Source of the DNA: Micromonospora_G sp044901685
GTDB lineage: Bacteria > Actinomycetota > Actinomycetes > Mycobacteriales > Micromonosporaceae
Length of the DNA stretch: 64,000 nt
Assembly (NCBI RefSeq): GCF_044901685.1
Contig: NZ_JBJDPS010000001.1
Coordinates: forward strand, 1,426,001-1,490,000
Direction of reading: 5' to 3'
Shown: positions 37,100 through 45,171 of the stretch, in pieces
How the letters are laid out: each line of letters opens with the position of its first letter
How positions within the stretch are numbered: position 1 is the stretch's first letter
Made by a program: the position numbers and the translations under genes
The notes under the pieces: model-generated
What the model was told of the DNA's origin: nothing
Databases searched by the model: none
The model's input: the letters and a program-made list of their open reading frames with translations, nothing else

Positions 37100-38104
37100 T
37101 CAGACCGGGTCCGCGGGGCGGCGCCGGGCGCGGGCCGCCCAGATCGCGTACGCCGGGTCGCGGTCGAGGTTGTGCCGGTCCCGGTCGTAGCGGCGGGTGG
37201 TACGCGGGTCGGCGTGCCCCATTGCGTCCTGGACGTCCTCGAGCGGCACACCCTCGGACCGCGCGGTGGTGGCGAAGGCGTGCCGCAGCGAGTGCGGGGA
37301 GAGTTTCGCCCAGGCCGGGATGCCGGCGAGTCGGGCGAGTCGCCGGACCAGCCGGAACACCGCGTGCCGGTCGAGGCGACCACCGGTCCCGGTGACCAGG
37401 AGCGGACCGGTGAGCTGTTCGACCGGCACCCGCTCGGCCGCCGCCCGGGACCGCAGGTACGCGTCGACCGCGTACGCGGTCCCCGGGGTCAACGCCCGGC
37501 GGCGGGCCCGCCCGCCCTTGCCGACGAAGCGGATGCTGCGGTGTCCGCGCTCGTATCCGAGGTCGCTCAGATCCAGTGAGACCAGCTCCCCCACCCGCAG
37601 ACCGAGATCGGCGAGGAACGCCAGCGCGACCCGGTTACGGGCGGCGGTCGGACCGGTGTCGGCCTCGGCGGCACCCAGCAACGCGTCCACCTCGTCCGGT
37701 GTCATGCCGACGGTGGCGGAGTGGTCCCGGCTGACCCGGGGCCGGTCGGCGCCGGAGACCGGGTTCGCCTCGACCGCGCGCAACCGGGCGAGGAAGTCGT
37801 ACCAGCTCGACAGCGCCGAGAGCTTACGGGCCACGGTGGCCGGGGTGAGTGCGCGGCCACTGCGCGGGTCGACGGTCGACTCCAGGTCGCGGCCGTAGGA
37901 GTTGACGTCGAGGAACGTCACCCGCAACGGGTCGAGGTCGTGACCGGTGCACCAGGACAGCCAGCCGGAGATGTCCCGCCGGTACGCCGCCCGGGTGTGT
38001 TCGGACAGTCGGCGGTTGCGCAGCCACGCCTCGGTGAAGTCGACCGGTCCGGTGGGCAGGGCGGCGTGGGTCGAGGGGCGTGGTACCGGGGCGGAACGGG
38101 GCAT
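37100..38104 (-). CDS. Tyrosine recombinase/integrase, second copy type
   Basis: The 334-aa protein has a SAM-like N-terminal domain (LSEHTRAAYRRDISGW) and catalytic residues Arg170 (LGLRVGEL), Lys196 (GKGGRAR), His271 and Arg274 (HSLRHAF), His297 (MGHADP) and Tyr306 (TRRYDRD). It differs clearly from the recombinase at 12.9 kb, so the two are not a recent duplication. No mobile-element hallmarks surround it. Confidence 0.93.
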   Translation of the reverse strand: MPRSAPVPRPSTHAALPTGPVDFTEAWLRNRRLSEHTRAAYRRDISGWLSWCTGHDLDPLRVTFLDVNSYGRDLESTVDPRSGRALTPATVARKLSALSSWYDFLARLRAVEANPVSGADRPRVSRDHSATVGMTPDEVDALLGAAEADTGPTAARNRVALAFLADLGLRVGELVSLDLSDLGYERGHRSIRFVGKGGRARRRALTPGTAYAVDAYLRSRAAAERVPVEQLTGPLLVTGTGGRLDRHAVFRLVRRLARLAGIPAWAKLSPHSLRHAFATTARSEGVPLEDVQDAMGHADPRTTRRYDRDRHNLDRDPAYAIWAARARRRPADPV

Positions 38105-38196
38105 GTGAAAAAGTTTCTCAGCCGGTTCGCGGTAACCGTCCGAGGCGCGCCCGCCGTAATCCAGATCGGACTGACGGCGGGTCCGGCGGCCCGGGG

Positions 38197-38820
38197 TCAG
38201 CCGGCGACCGGGGCCGGGTCCTGACAGGTCGAGACGACCGGGGCCGGGTCTCGGCAGCTCGACCCGAGGTCGTCCGGCTGGCACGCTTCCCGCGGCTGGC
38301 AGCCCTGGTCCGGCTGGCCCGGCGCCGGCTGGCACGACCGCGCCGGGCCAGCCGGGGCGGGTGTGTGGCCGACCGGGGCCGTCGATCGCGTCCCGAGCAG
38401 CCGGCGCGGTCCGGGACCCTCGGCGCCGAGCTGGTCGTTCGGGTTGATCAGCGGGCAGCGGTCGATCGACAGGCAGCCGCAGCCGACGCAGTCGGTGAAC
38501 TCGTCGCGCAACTGCTGGAGATGGCGCATCCGCTGGTCGAGCTCGTCCTGCCAGCACTGGGCCAGCCGGTGCCAGTCCTCCCTGGTGGGCGTACGGTTGC
38601 CGGGCAGCACCGCCAGCACCTCGGCGACCTTCGCCAACGGGATGCCGACCCGTTGGGCGATCCGGATCAGCGCGACCCGGCGCAGCGTGTCCCGCCGGTA
38701 ACGGCGCTGGTTCCCGGCGGTACGGCGGGAGCTGATCAGGTTCTGCCGCTCGAAGAAGTGCAGGGCCGAGACGGCCACGCCGCTGCGTGCCGCCAGTTCG
38801 CCGACGGTGAGTTCGTCCAC
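38197..38820 (-). CDS. soxR: SoxR redox-sensing MerR-type activator with Cys-rich tail
   Basis: The 207-aa protein has the MerR HTH (VGELAARSGVAVSALHFFE), the dimer helix, and the [2Fe-2S] ligands Cys111, 114, 116 and 122 in DCVGCGCLSIDRC. In actinomycetes SoxR responds to redox-active compounds and activates oxidoreductases and pumps. After about residue 145 it carries an unusual tail with five more cysteines (163, 174, 180, 189, 199) in short repeats (CQP, CRDPAPVV, CQDPAPVA). Family members are usually 150-175 aa. GTG 38820 has GAGGAG upstream. It is divergent from an FMN reductase gene with a perfect SoxR-type promoter between them. Confidence 0.9.
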   Translation of the reverse strand: MDELTVGELAARSGVAVSALHFFERQNLISSRRTAGNQRRYRRDTLRRVALIRIAQRVGIPLAKVAEVLAVLPGNRTPTREDWHRLAQCWQDELDQRMRHLQQLRDEFTDCVGCGCLSIDRCPLINPNDQLGAEGPGPRRLLGTRSTAPVGHTPAPAGPARSCQPAPGQPDQGCQPREACQPDDLGSSCRDPAPVVSTCQDPAPVAG

Positions 38821-38857
38821 GGTCGCCCTCTCCTCTGCCGCACCGCTCTCGACACGC

Positions 38858-38888
38858 TTGACCTTAACAAATGTTGAGGTCCTACCGT
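38858..38888 (+). promoter_or_regulatory. SoxR-type promoter of the FMN reductase gene
   Basis: TTGACC (38858-38863) and TACCGT (38883-38888) are separated by 19 bp, the long spacer of MerR-activated promoters. The dyad GACCTTAACA (38860-38869) / TGTTGAGGTC (38872-38881) has one mismatch and lies between the boxes. Activation by SoxR through DNA underwinding is the expected mechanism. Confidence 0.85.
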
Positions 38889-38943
38889 CCATGGTGTTGT
38901 CGACCGACGACGAACAGTCACTCGCCCGGAGGAGTGCACGCCC

Positions 38944-39552
38944 ATGGACGCCGACCCACAGACCACGACTTTCCCATCGCCCCTGCGGGTGGCGGTCATC
39001 ATCGGCAGCAACCGGGAGGGGCGATTCGGACCGACCGCCGCCCGGTGGTTCGTCGCCCACGCGCAACGTCGCGGCGACCTGGCCGTGGACCTCGTCGACC
39101 TGGCCGAGACACCGCTGCCCACCGCACTCACCAGCAAGCCGCCGGCCGAGGTGGCGCGGGCGCTCGGCGGCCTGACCGGGCGACTCGACCTGGCCGACGC
39201 GTTTGTCGTGGTCACGCCGGAGTACAACCACAGCTATCCGGCGTCGCTCAAGGCCGCGATCGACTGGCACTTCACCCAGTGGCAGGCCAAGCCGGTCGGC
39301 TTTGTCTCCTACGGTGGACTCTCCGGCGGGTTGCGCGCGGTGGAGCACCTGCGGCAGGTCTTCGCCGAGTTGCACGCGGTCACGGTGCGCGAGACGGTCA
39401 GCTTCCACGGCGCGTGGGCCCGGTTCGACCAGCAGGGACAACCGAAGGACCCCGACGGCTGCGAAACCGCGGCGACCGCACTGCTGGACCAACTCGCCTG
39501 GTGGGCGGAGGCGCTGCGCGAGGCGCGCGCCCGGTCGCCGTACGGCGGCTGA
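38944..39552 (+). CDS. NAD(P)H-dependent FMN reductase
   Basis: The 202-aa flavodoxin-fold protein has the phosphate loop IIGSNREGRFG, TPEYNHSYPASLKAAIDW (the GEYN/PEYN motif of flavin reductases) and SYGGLSGGLRAVEHLRQV. These enzymes reduce FMN, quinones or azo compounds with NAD(P)H. Placement under the SoxR promoter suggests a role in handling redox-cycling compounds. GGAGGA lies about 12 bases before ATG 38944. Confidence 0.92.
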   Translation: MDADPQTTTFPSPLRVAVIIGSNREGRFGPTAARWFVAHAQRRGDLAVDLVDLAETPLPTALTSKPPAEVARALGGLTGRLDLADAFVVVTPEYNHSYPASLKAAIDWHFTQWQAKPVGFVSYGGLSGGLRAVEHLRQVFAELHAVTVRETVSFHGAWARFDQQGQPKDPDGCETAATALLDQLAWWAEALREARARSPYGG

Positions 39553-39629
39553 CCCACCACCGGTACGGGGGGTGGGCGGCAACCGGGGTCGGAGGAGCAG
39601 AACGGGGGCCGACCCCGGTTGCACGCCAG

Positions 39630-39647
39630 TACGTAATTACGTAACCT
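39630..39647 (+). promoter_or_regulatory. Operator and -10 of the ArsR-like gene
   Basis: TACGTAA-TTACGTA (39630-39643) is a perfect 14-bp palindrome. It overlaps the -10 box TAACCT (39642-39647), which lies seven bases before ATG 39655. Autorepression by the encoded regulator is likely. Confidence 0.7.
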
Positions 39648-39654
39648 TAAAACC

Positions 39655-40164
39655 ATGGATGTCGAAGAACGTCTCACGGAACTGGAACGACGCCTGGGCG
39701 CCCTCGAACGGCAGGAACCGGCACCGGACGAGCAGGCCAAGGCCACCCCCAGCGGTTTCTGGGCCCTGGAAGGGATACGTGCCCTCTTCGCCGAGCACGG
39801 CGCGGCACACGGCGGTGTCCTGTTCACCGGCACCGTCCGGCTGCCGACCGAGGAACACTACGAGTGGCAGTACGCCCGACCGACCGGCGCCCTGCTCGAG
39901 GAGGACTGGTCGGAGGCGGCCGAGTCGTTCGCCGCACTCGGCCACCCCGTACGGATGCGTCTGCTCCACGAGATCCTCACCGGCCGGCGTACGGCCGCCG
40001 AACTGGCAGCGCTGGAAGATCTCGGCACCACCGGACAGGTCTACCACCACCTGCGTCAACTGACCGCCGCCGGCTGGCTGCACACCACCGGCAAGGCCCG
40101 CTACGAGGTCCCGCCGGGCCGGGTGGTCCCACTGCTGGTGGCGCTCGCCGCGGCCCGACCGTGA
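39655..40164 (+). CDS. ArsR-like winged-helix regulator with coiled-coil start
   Basis: The 169-aa protein begins with a short leucine-rich coiled coil (MDVEERLTELERRLGALE), a middle effector-like segment and a C-terminal ArsR-type wHTH. That domain reads FAALGHPVRMRLLHEILTGRRTAAELAA, then TGQVYHHLRQLTAAGWLHTTG. No metal-binding Cys pair is visible. The promoter operator suggests autoregulation. The target is unknown; the nearest gene downstream is a convergent serine hydrolase. Confidence 0.85.
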   Translation: MDVEERLTELERRLGALERQEPAPDEQAKATPSGFWALEGIRALFAEHGAAHGGVLFTGTVRLPTEEHYEWQYARPTGALLEEDWSEAAESFAALGHPVRMRLLHEILTGRRTAAELAALEDLGTTGQVYHHLRQLTAAGWLHTTGKARYEVPPGRVVPLLVALAAARP

Positions 40165-40169
40165 ACACC

Positions 40170-40187
40170 CCGCCCGTACCCGGGCGG
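40170..40187. terminator. Hairpin between convergent genes
   Basis: CCGCCCG (40170-40176) and CGGGCGG (40181-40187) pair perfectly around TACC, followed by AAA. It lies six bases after the ArsR-like stop and can also serve the convergent serine hydrolase gene. Confidence 0.65.
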
Positions 40188-40251
40188 AAAGCGACCGCAC
40201 GCAAGCTCGGCGCGGCGGGGCGCACGAGCGCTCACGAACGCGTACGGGTGC

Positions 40252-41418
40252 TCAGGCGGTCGGCGCGGCCGTCCCGTCGGTTGTCGGAGCCTCGGCCTCC
40301 GGGTCGCCGAACACCTCCTCGACCAGCCGCTGCTTGACCCGTTCGAACGTCCCGGCCATGGCGGCCAGGTCGAGTTCGGCGTCGCCGGAGGTCAGTGAGC
40401 CGGTCAGGGTCCTGCTGCCGTCGGGCGTGCTGTACATCAGCGCCGCCCAGCCCCAGAGGCCGCCGTTGTGGTGAAGGACGGTGCCGCCGAACTCCGTCTC
40501 CTGCACGAACAACCCCAGGCCGTAGCGGTAGTCGCCGCTTTTCGGGTGTGGCGTACACATCTCGGCCAGCAACGGCGCCGGCAGAAGGCTGCCGCCCAGC
40601 AGCGCGGAGACGAACGTGTGGAGGTCCTCGGTGGTCGAGACCATGTCACCGGCCGCGGAGACCCAGGAGGGGTTGAAACGGGTGGTGTCGACCACCTTCC
40701 ACTGTCCACCATCCCGGTACCGGTAGTAGCCGTGGGCGTGTGGTTCGGGGAGTTCCGGCGAGACACCCGGCACCACCGTGCCCGACAGGCCGAGCGGCCG
40801 CAGGATCAGCCGCCGCATCTCCTCGGCGTAGGGACGGCCGGTGATCCTCTCGACCAGCAGCTTGGCCAGCACGTAGTTGGTGTTGGAGTAACTCCAGTCG
40901 GCGCCCGGCTCGAACCGCGCCGGCTTGGACAACGCCAGCCGGACCAGTTCCTCGTCCCGGTAGGTGTGGAACCGGTTGTCCACCCACTCCTTGTCGATCG
41001 AGGGAATCCCCGGCGCGAACGTACCGTCGTCGTAGATCTCGCCGGTGAAGTTGAACAGCCCGCTGGTGTGCTGGAGCAGCATCCGTACCGTGATCCGCGG
41101 GTCCAGCCGGAATCCGGGCAGGTGGTCGTTTGCCGGATCGTCCAGGCCGATCTTTCCCTCGGCCACCAGCCGCAGCACCAGGGTCGCGGTGAAGGTCTTG
41201 GTGGTGCTGCCGATCCGGAACCGTCCGTCCGTCGGCGGCTTCGCGGGCTTTCCCAGCTCACGGACCCCGGCGCTGCCGACCCACTCGCCCCGCTGGTCGT
41301 GCACACGTAGCTGCACCCCGGCGAATCCGGCATCGACGATCTCCTCGATGGCCTTGCGCAGTCGCGGGCGGTCGTGCCCGGCAGCGGTGTTCCCCGAGGT
41401 GTGGACGGATTCAGGCAC
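40252..41418 (-). CDS. Serine beta-lactamase-fold hydrolase (DD-peptidase/class C type)
   Basis: The 388-aa protein has the SxxK motif GSTTKT (Ser71, Lys74), YSN (177-179) and a HNG triad (317-319) in place of KTG. It also has a TSGLFNFTGEIYDD loop and FEPGADWSYSNTNYVLA, all typical of D-alanyl-D-alanine carboxypeptidase B-like and esterase members. No signal peptide is apparent, so a cytoplasmic esterase/peptidase role is possible. The upstream promoter has the MerR-type 19-bp spacer, so the divergent MerR regulator probably controls it. Confidence 0.9.
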   Translation of the reverse strand: MPESVHTSGNTAAGHDRPRLRKAIEEIVDAGFAGVQLRVHDQRGEWVGSAGVRELGKPAKPPTDGRFRIGSTTKTFTATLVLRLVAEGKIGLDDPANDHLPGFRLDPRITVRMLLQHTSGLFNFTGEIYDDGTFAPGIPSIDKEWVDNRFHTYRDEELVRLALSKPARFEPGADWSYSNTNYVLAKLLVERITGRPYAEEMRRLILRPLGLSGTVVPGVSPELPEPHAHGYYRYRDGGQWKVVDTTRFNPSWVSAAGDMVSTTEDLHTFVSALLGGSLLPAPLLAEMCTPHPKSGDYRYGLGLFVQETEFGGTVLHHNGGLWGWAALMYSTPDGSRTLTGSLTSGDAELDLAAMAGTFERVKQRLVEEVFGDPEAEAPTTDGTAAPTA

Positions 41419-41514
41419 GGTCGTTCCTCATTTCGTGACGGAGGCGTTGGCACGGTTCGAAGGCGCGTTGGCGGCCCTGACGACCGTCGGCCCCTTCGCG
41501 GCGGCCGTGCGATG

Positions 41515-41545
41515 AGCGTGCACCTTGACCTAAGGTCAAGGTCAA
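41515..41545 (-). promoter_or_regulatory. MerR-type promoter and operator between serine hydrolase and MerR gene
   Basis: On the minus strand TTGACC (41545-41540) and CACGCT (41520-41515) are 19 bp apart. A perfect dyad, ACCTTGACCT (41522-41531), A, AGGTCAAGGT (41533-41542), fills the spacer. This is the arrangement used by MerR activators to drive a divergent target, here the hydrolase gene. Confidence 0.8.
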
Positions 41546-41580
41546 CATTCGTTCCGACCACAGGAAGGTGCGCTGAGCCG

Positions 41581-42357
41581 ATGTCACCCGGACTGACGAT
41601 CGGTCAGGCGGCCGCGTTTGTCGGCATCACCATCAAGACCGTGCGGCACTACCACCGCCTCGGCCTGGTCGAGGAGCCGGACCGTGACGGTTCCGGCTAC
41701 CGGCGTTACGGGTCGGCCGACCTGCTCCGCCTGGTCCAGGCCCGAACCCTGGCCGGGGCTGGCGTGCCGCTGGCCGAGATCGGTGACCTGCTCGACGCCG
41801 ATGCCGTACGTTTCGCCACCGCCCTGGACGACGTCGACCAGCGGCTCACGAAACAGATCGAGGACCTGGTCGCGCGCCGGGACACGCTGCACCGGCTCGC
41901 CCATGGTGATCGGGTTCTCCTGCCCGACCGGGCCTGCGCGCTGTTGGACCGACTCACCGATCTCGAATTCAGTCCCGACTACGTGGCCATCCAACGGGAG
42001 GCCCTGGTGCTGACCCGGGCGTTGGTCCCGGAGATGTTCGACAGCTTCCTGACCCGGCTCGAACGTACGCTCGACGATCCCGAGCTGGTCGAGCTGACCA
42101 AACGCGGTTGCGACGCGATGTCCTGGGAGCCCGACGACCCACGGATCGAGGAACTGGCGACCGCGCTCGCCGGCAAGCTGCTCGCCGACCGCGCGCTGCT
42201 GACGATGCCGACCGGTTTTGCGCGCCACTCCGACGCCGCTTCCCGGTACGGACTGGTCAACCACCACCGGGAGGATCAGGGGCCCTCCGTCGCCCGGTTG
42301 AACGCGCTGGTCGAGGCGCACCTGCGTGCGGCCGGCATCGACGTCCCGTACCAGTGA
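41581..42357 (+). CDS. MerR-family regulator
   Basis: The 258-aa protein has the MerR HTH and wing (LTIGQAAAFVGITIKTVRHYHRLGL, YRRYGSADLLRLVQARTL) followed by a coiled coil and a C-terminal all-helical effector domain of about 150 residues. No metal-binding cysteines are seen, so it probably senses an organic ligand. A TipA- or BmrR-like system is possible but the effector fold is not recognisable. The start at 41581 follows the MerR-type operator by about 40 bases. Confidence 0.88.
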   Translation: MSPGLTIGQAAAFVGITIKTVRHYHRLGLVEEPDRDGSGYRRYGSADLLRLVQARTLAGAGVPLAEIGDLLDADAVRFATALDDVDQRLTKQIEDLVARRDTLHRLAHGDRVLLPDRACALLDRLTDLEFSPDYVAIQREALVLTRALVPEMFDSFLTRLERTLDDPELVELTKRGCDAMSWEPDDPRIEELATALAGKLLADRALLTMPTGFARHSDAASRYGLVNHHREDQGPSVARLNALVEAHLRAAGIDVPYQ

Positions 42358-42412
42358 GGACAACCGGCGGACCCGGTGCCGCAAAATGGTTTACCCAGGC
42401 ATCATGGTCACC

Positions 42413-42739
42413 ATGAACGGTGATTGGGTCACCATCGCGGCCTACGAGAACCTTCCCGGCTGTCGGCAGCCGCTGGCTACCGTCCGCGCTTGACTGCGTG
42501 ACCGGGGCATCGATTGGATGCCCTTCGAGCCGAGCGAGGTCTACTCAGGTCTGGCATGCGGCATCGCCCCCGACGGTCACTGGCACGGCTGGTTCGACGT
42601 CCGGATCCGGGCTGCCGCTCTGCGCCGCCTCGGGCTGCACCCCGACCAGCCGACCGCGACGGTCACCGGGCCGACCCCGCCGGGCTGGTGGCACGCCGCC
42701 GCCGAACGCAACGCTCGGTGGAAACGCGACACTCGGTGA
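42413..42739 (+). pseudogene. ORF interrupted by one in-frame TGA
   Basis: ATG 42413 opens MNGDWVTIAAYENLPG, stops at TGA 42491-42493, and the same frame continues from the stop with LRDRGIDWMPFEPSEVYSG to 42739. The opening resembles small signal-transducing proteins of the DUF2007 type (WVTVA-x-Y-x-x-x-EA). Alternatively the 73-codon ORF from ATG 42518 is a separate gene. I favour a recently inactivated gene, with moderate confidence. Confidence 0.4.
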
Positions 42740-42799
42740 AACAGCGGCGATCACTATTGTTGATCCGGTGCACGGAGCCCGACCGGCCGAAAGGACACC

Positions 42800-43147
42800 A
42801 TGCCCGCCTACGTCATAGCAAGTCTGCGAGAGGCCGCCCCGCACCCGGAGATCGCCGAGTACGTCGAGCGCATCGCCGGCACCTTCGAGCCGTACGGTGG
42901 CCGCTTCCTCGTGCACATCACGCAGCACGAGGTGAAGGAGGGCACCTGGCCCGGGAACGTCGTGATGATCGGCTTTCCCGGGATCGCCGAGGCGCGGAGC
43001 TGGTGGGACTCTCCCGCGTACCAGGAGATCGCACCGCTGCGCTCGCGGCACATCGAGGGCGACATCATCATGATCGAAGGCGTCCCCGAGGGCTACGACC
43101 CGACTGCCACCGCGAGGGCGATGCGGGAGGCTCTGCCCGCCGAGTAG
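42800..43147 (+). CDS. DUF1330 family protein
   Basis: The 115-aa protein has the ferredoxin-like dimeric DUF1330 fold signature: MPAYVIASLRE, YGGRFLVHITQHEVKEGTW, VVMIGFPGIAEARSWWDSPAYQEI and IIMIEGVP. Its length is about 15-20 residues longer than the usual 95-100 aa. The function is not known. It is convergent with the DapA-like gene. Confidence 0.88.
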   Translation: MPAYVIASLREAAPHPEIAEYVERIAGTFEPYGGRFLVHITQHEVKEGTWPGNVVMIGFPGIAEARSWWDSPAYQEIAPLRSRHIEGDIIMIEGVPEGYDPTATARAMREALPAE

Positions 43148-43179
43148 GCGCAGACTCGGTTCCCCACACCCCCGACTTC

Positions 43180-44058
43180 TCAAAACGCGCGCTGGTCGGG
43201 TAGGTCGAGGTGCCGCAGCGCCGCCCGTACGGTCTCGGGCCCGGCCGGCAACAGCGGCGAGCGCACCCCGGCGGTCGGGATGCGACCCCGCGCGTGCAGG
43301 ACCGCCTTGACGACGGTGGGGTTCGGCTCGGCGAACAACGCGCCCGACAGGGCGGCGAGGCGGTGACCGAGCGACCGGCCCCGAACGGCGTCGCCGGCCC
43401 GCCACGCTCGGACCAGTTCGACGAAGGACGCCGGGGCGACGTGCGCGGAGGCGAGGATGCCGCCGTGCGCGCCGAGCGCCAGCAGCGGCGAGACAAACGC
43501 GTCGTCGCCACCGAGCACCGCGAACCCGGCCGGTGGGTCCGCCATCAGCGCGATCGTGTCGGCGTCGACGCCACCGACGGCGTACTTGATCCCCACCACG
43601 GAGTCGACGGCGGCCAGCCGTCGGACCGTGTCGGTCGAGAGCCGCTGCCCGGTCCGGTACGGCACGTGGTAGACCACCAGCGGAACCGGACTCTTCCTCG
43701 CCAGGGCCGCGAAGTACGCCACCACCGCGGCCTCGCCCGGCCGCAGGAACGGCGGCACCAGGGTCAACGCCGCCGTCACCTCCGGCCGTCCGGCCAGTGC
43801 CGCCAGCGCCGACTCGGTGTTGGCGCCGACCAGGAGCGCGGCCGAGCGCTCCCGGCACACCCGGGCGAGCAGGTCGAGCACGGCGCGCCGCTCCCCGGGC
43901 TCCAACGACGCCGGCTCCGCCGTGGTCCCCAGCGCCACCACCCCCGACGCACCGGCCTCCAACACCTCGTACGCGACCGCCTCCAACGCGTCGAGGGCGA
44001 CGGCACCGGTGGCGTCGAACGGGGTGATCAGCGGTACGTACACACCGTCAAGAGTCAT
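43180..44058 (-). CDS. DHDPS/N-acetylneuraminate lyase family aldolase
   Basis: The 292-aa TIM-barrel protein has GTTAE (44-48, the GTTGE site), Tyr130 in YHVPYRTG and Lys158 in GIKYAVGG as the Schiff-base lysine. These are the catalytic residues of class I aldolases such as dihydrodipicolinate synthase and keto-deoxy-sugar acid aldolases. The isolated position beside a LysR gene suggests a catabolic aldolase rather than the lysine-pathway dapA. ATG 44058 is preferred, since an in-frame upstream ATG adds 14 unrelated residues. Confidence 0.88.
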   Translation of the reverse strand: MTLDGVYVPLITPFDATGAVALDALEAVAYEVLEAGASGVVALGTTAEPASLEPGERRAVLDLLARVCRERSAALLVGANTESALAALAGRPEVTAALTLVPPFLRPGEAAVVAYFAALARKSPVPLVVYHVPYRTGQRLSTDTVRRLAAVDSVVGIKYAVGGVDADTIALMADPPAGFAVLGGDDAFVSPLLALGAHGGILASAHVAPASFVELVRAWRAGDAVRGRSLGHRLAALSGALFAEPNPTVVKAVLHARGRIPTAGVRSPLLPAGPETVRAALRHLDLPDQRAF

Positions 44059-44129
44059 GACCTCAGCCTCGGACAGCCAGACAGGTAAGGTCCAGTTCAC
44101 GTTACTGAAGCAAACCGTAAGCTCCCCTT

Positions 44130-45071
44130 ATGCTCGACGTGCGCCGCCTCCGCCTGCTCCGCGACCTGTCCCGCCTGGGCACCATCGCCGCCGTCGCCCA
44201 GGCGCACACCTACACGCCGTCGGCGGTCTCCCAACAACTCTCGGCCCTGGAACGGGAAGCGGGCGTACCACTGCTGGAACGGACCGGCCGGCGGGTCACC
44301 CTCACCGGCGCCGGCCAGGTCCTCGTGGCACACGCCGAGAAGGTCCTCACCGCCCTGGAACAGACGACCGCCGCGCTCGCCACGATCGCCACCGGCCTGT
44401 CCGGCCCGCTGCGCATCGGCGCGTTCCCGACCGCCGTCCGTACCCTCCTGCCGGCGGCGCTGGTCGAACTGGGTCGGCTCCACCCCGGGCTGGAACTGAT
44501 GGTGACCGAACTGGACCCGGTCGAGGTACCGCCCGCGCTACGCGAACGACGACTCGACGTCGGGCTGCTGCACGACTACGACGTGGTGCCCGTACCACCG
44601 GACCCCGCCCTGGACACCGTGCCACTACTGGACGAGACGGTGTTCCTCGCCGTGCCCGACACCACGCCCGTCGACCGGCAGACCGACCCACTGCCGGCCG
44701 TACGCGACGCCCCCTGGATCGTGGCCAGCCCCGGCACCCTCTGCCACACCGTCACGCTGCACCTCTGCCGTAGCGCCGGCTTCAAACCCCGGACCCGGCA
44801 CCAGGCCGACGACTTCACCACCGTGCTCGCCCTGGTCGCCGCCGGTCAGGGAGTCTCGCTGGTGCCCCAGCTCGCGGCCACGCGGCCACCCGACGGGGTA
44901 CGACTCGTGCCCCTGCCCAGCCACCGGCGGACCCGGGTCGCGTACCGGAGGGGCGCCGGCACCCACCCCGCCGTGGCCGCGTTCGTGGCCGCGACCCACG
45001 CCTGCGCCGAGGAGTTCGCCCCGACCGGCCAACTGTCCACCGTGGCGCGTCCCGCCCCGTCGACGGTGTGA
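44130..45071 (+). CDS. LysR-family regulator
   Basis: The 313-aa protein has the LysR HTH (LRLLRDLSRLGTIAAVAQAHTYTPSAVSQQLSALE) and the periplasmic-binding-like effector domain. It is divergent from the aldolase gene, the usual target arrangement. TAAGCT (44118-44123) lies six bases before ATG 44130, a leaderless start. The 71-base gap must also contain the aldolase promoter and the LysR operator. Confidence 0.92.
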   Translation: MLDVRRLRLLRDLSRLGTIAAVAQAHTYTPSAVSQQLSALEREAGVPLLERTGRRVTLTGAGQVLVAHAEKVLTALEQTTAALATIATGLSGPLRIGAFPTAVRTLLPAALVELGRLHPGLELMVTELDPVEVPPALRERRLDVGLLHDYDVVPVPPDPALDTVPLLDETVFLAVPDTTPVDRQTDPLPAVRDAPWIVASPGTLCHTVTLHLCRSAGFKPRTRHQADDFTTVLALVAAGQGVSLVPQLAATRPPDGVRLVPLPSHRRTRVAYRRGAGTHPAVAAFVAATHACAEEFAPTGQLSTVARPAPSTV

Positions 45072-45171
45072 CCGCCGCCGCTGCCCGGCAATTGTCCAGG
45101 GTGGATACTCCAGGCGGGTACGCGACCGGCGGGGCCGCGCGTACGCACCGACCGGGAACGGGGACGACACG

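Noticed and set aside
37824..38027. Small antisense ORF in the second recombinase
   Set aside because: Shadow frame with no start signal.
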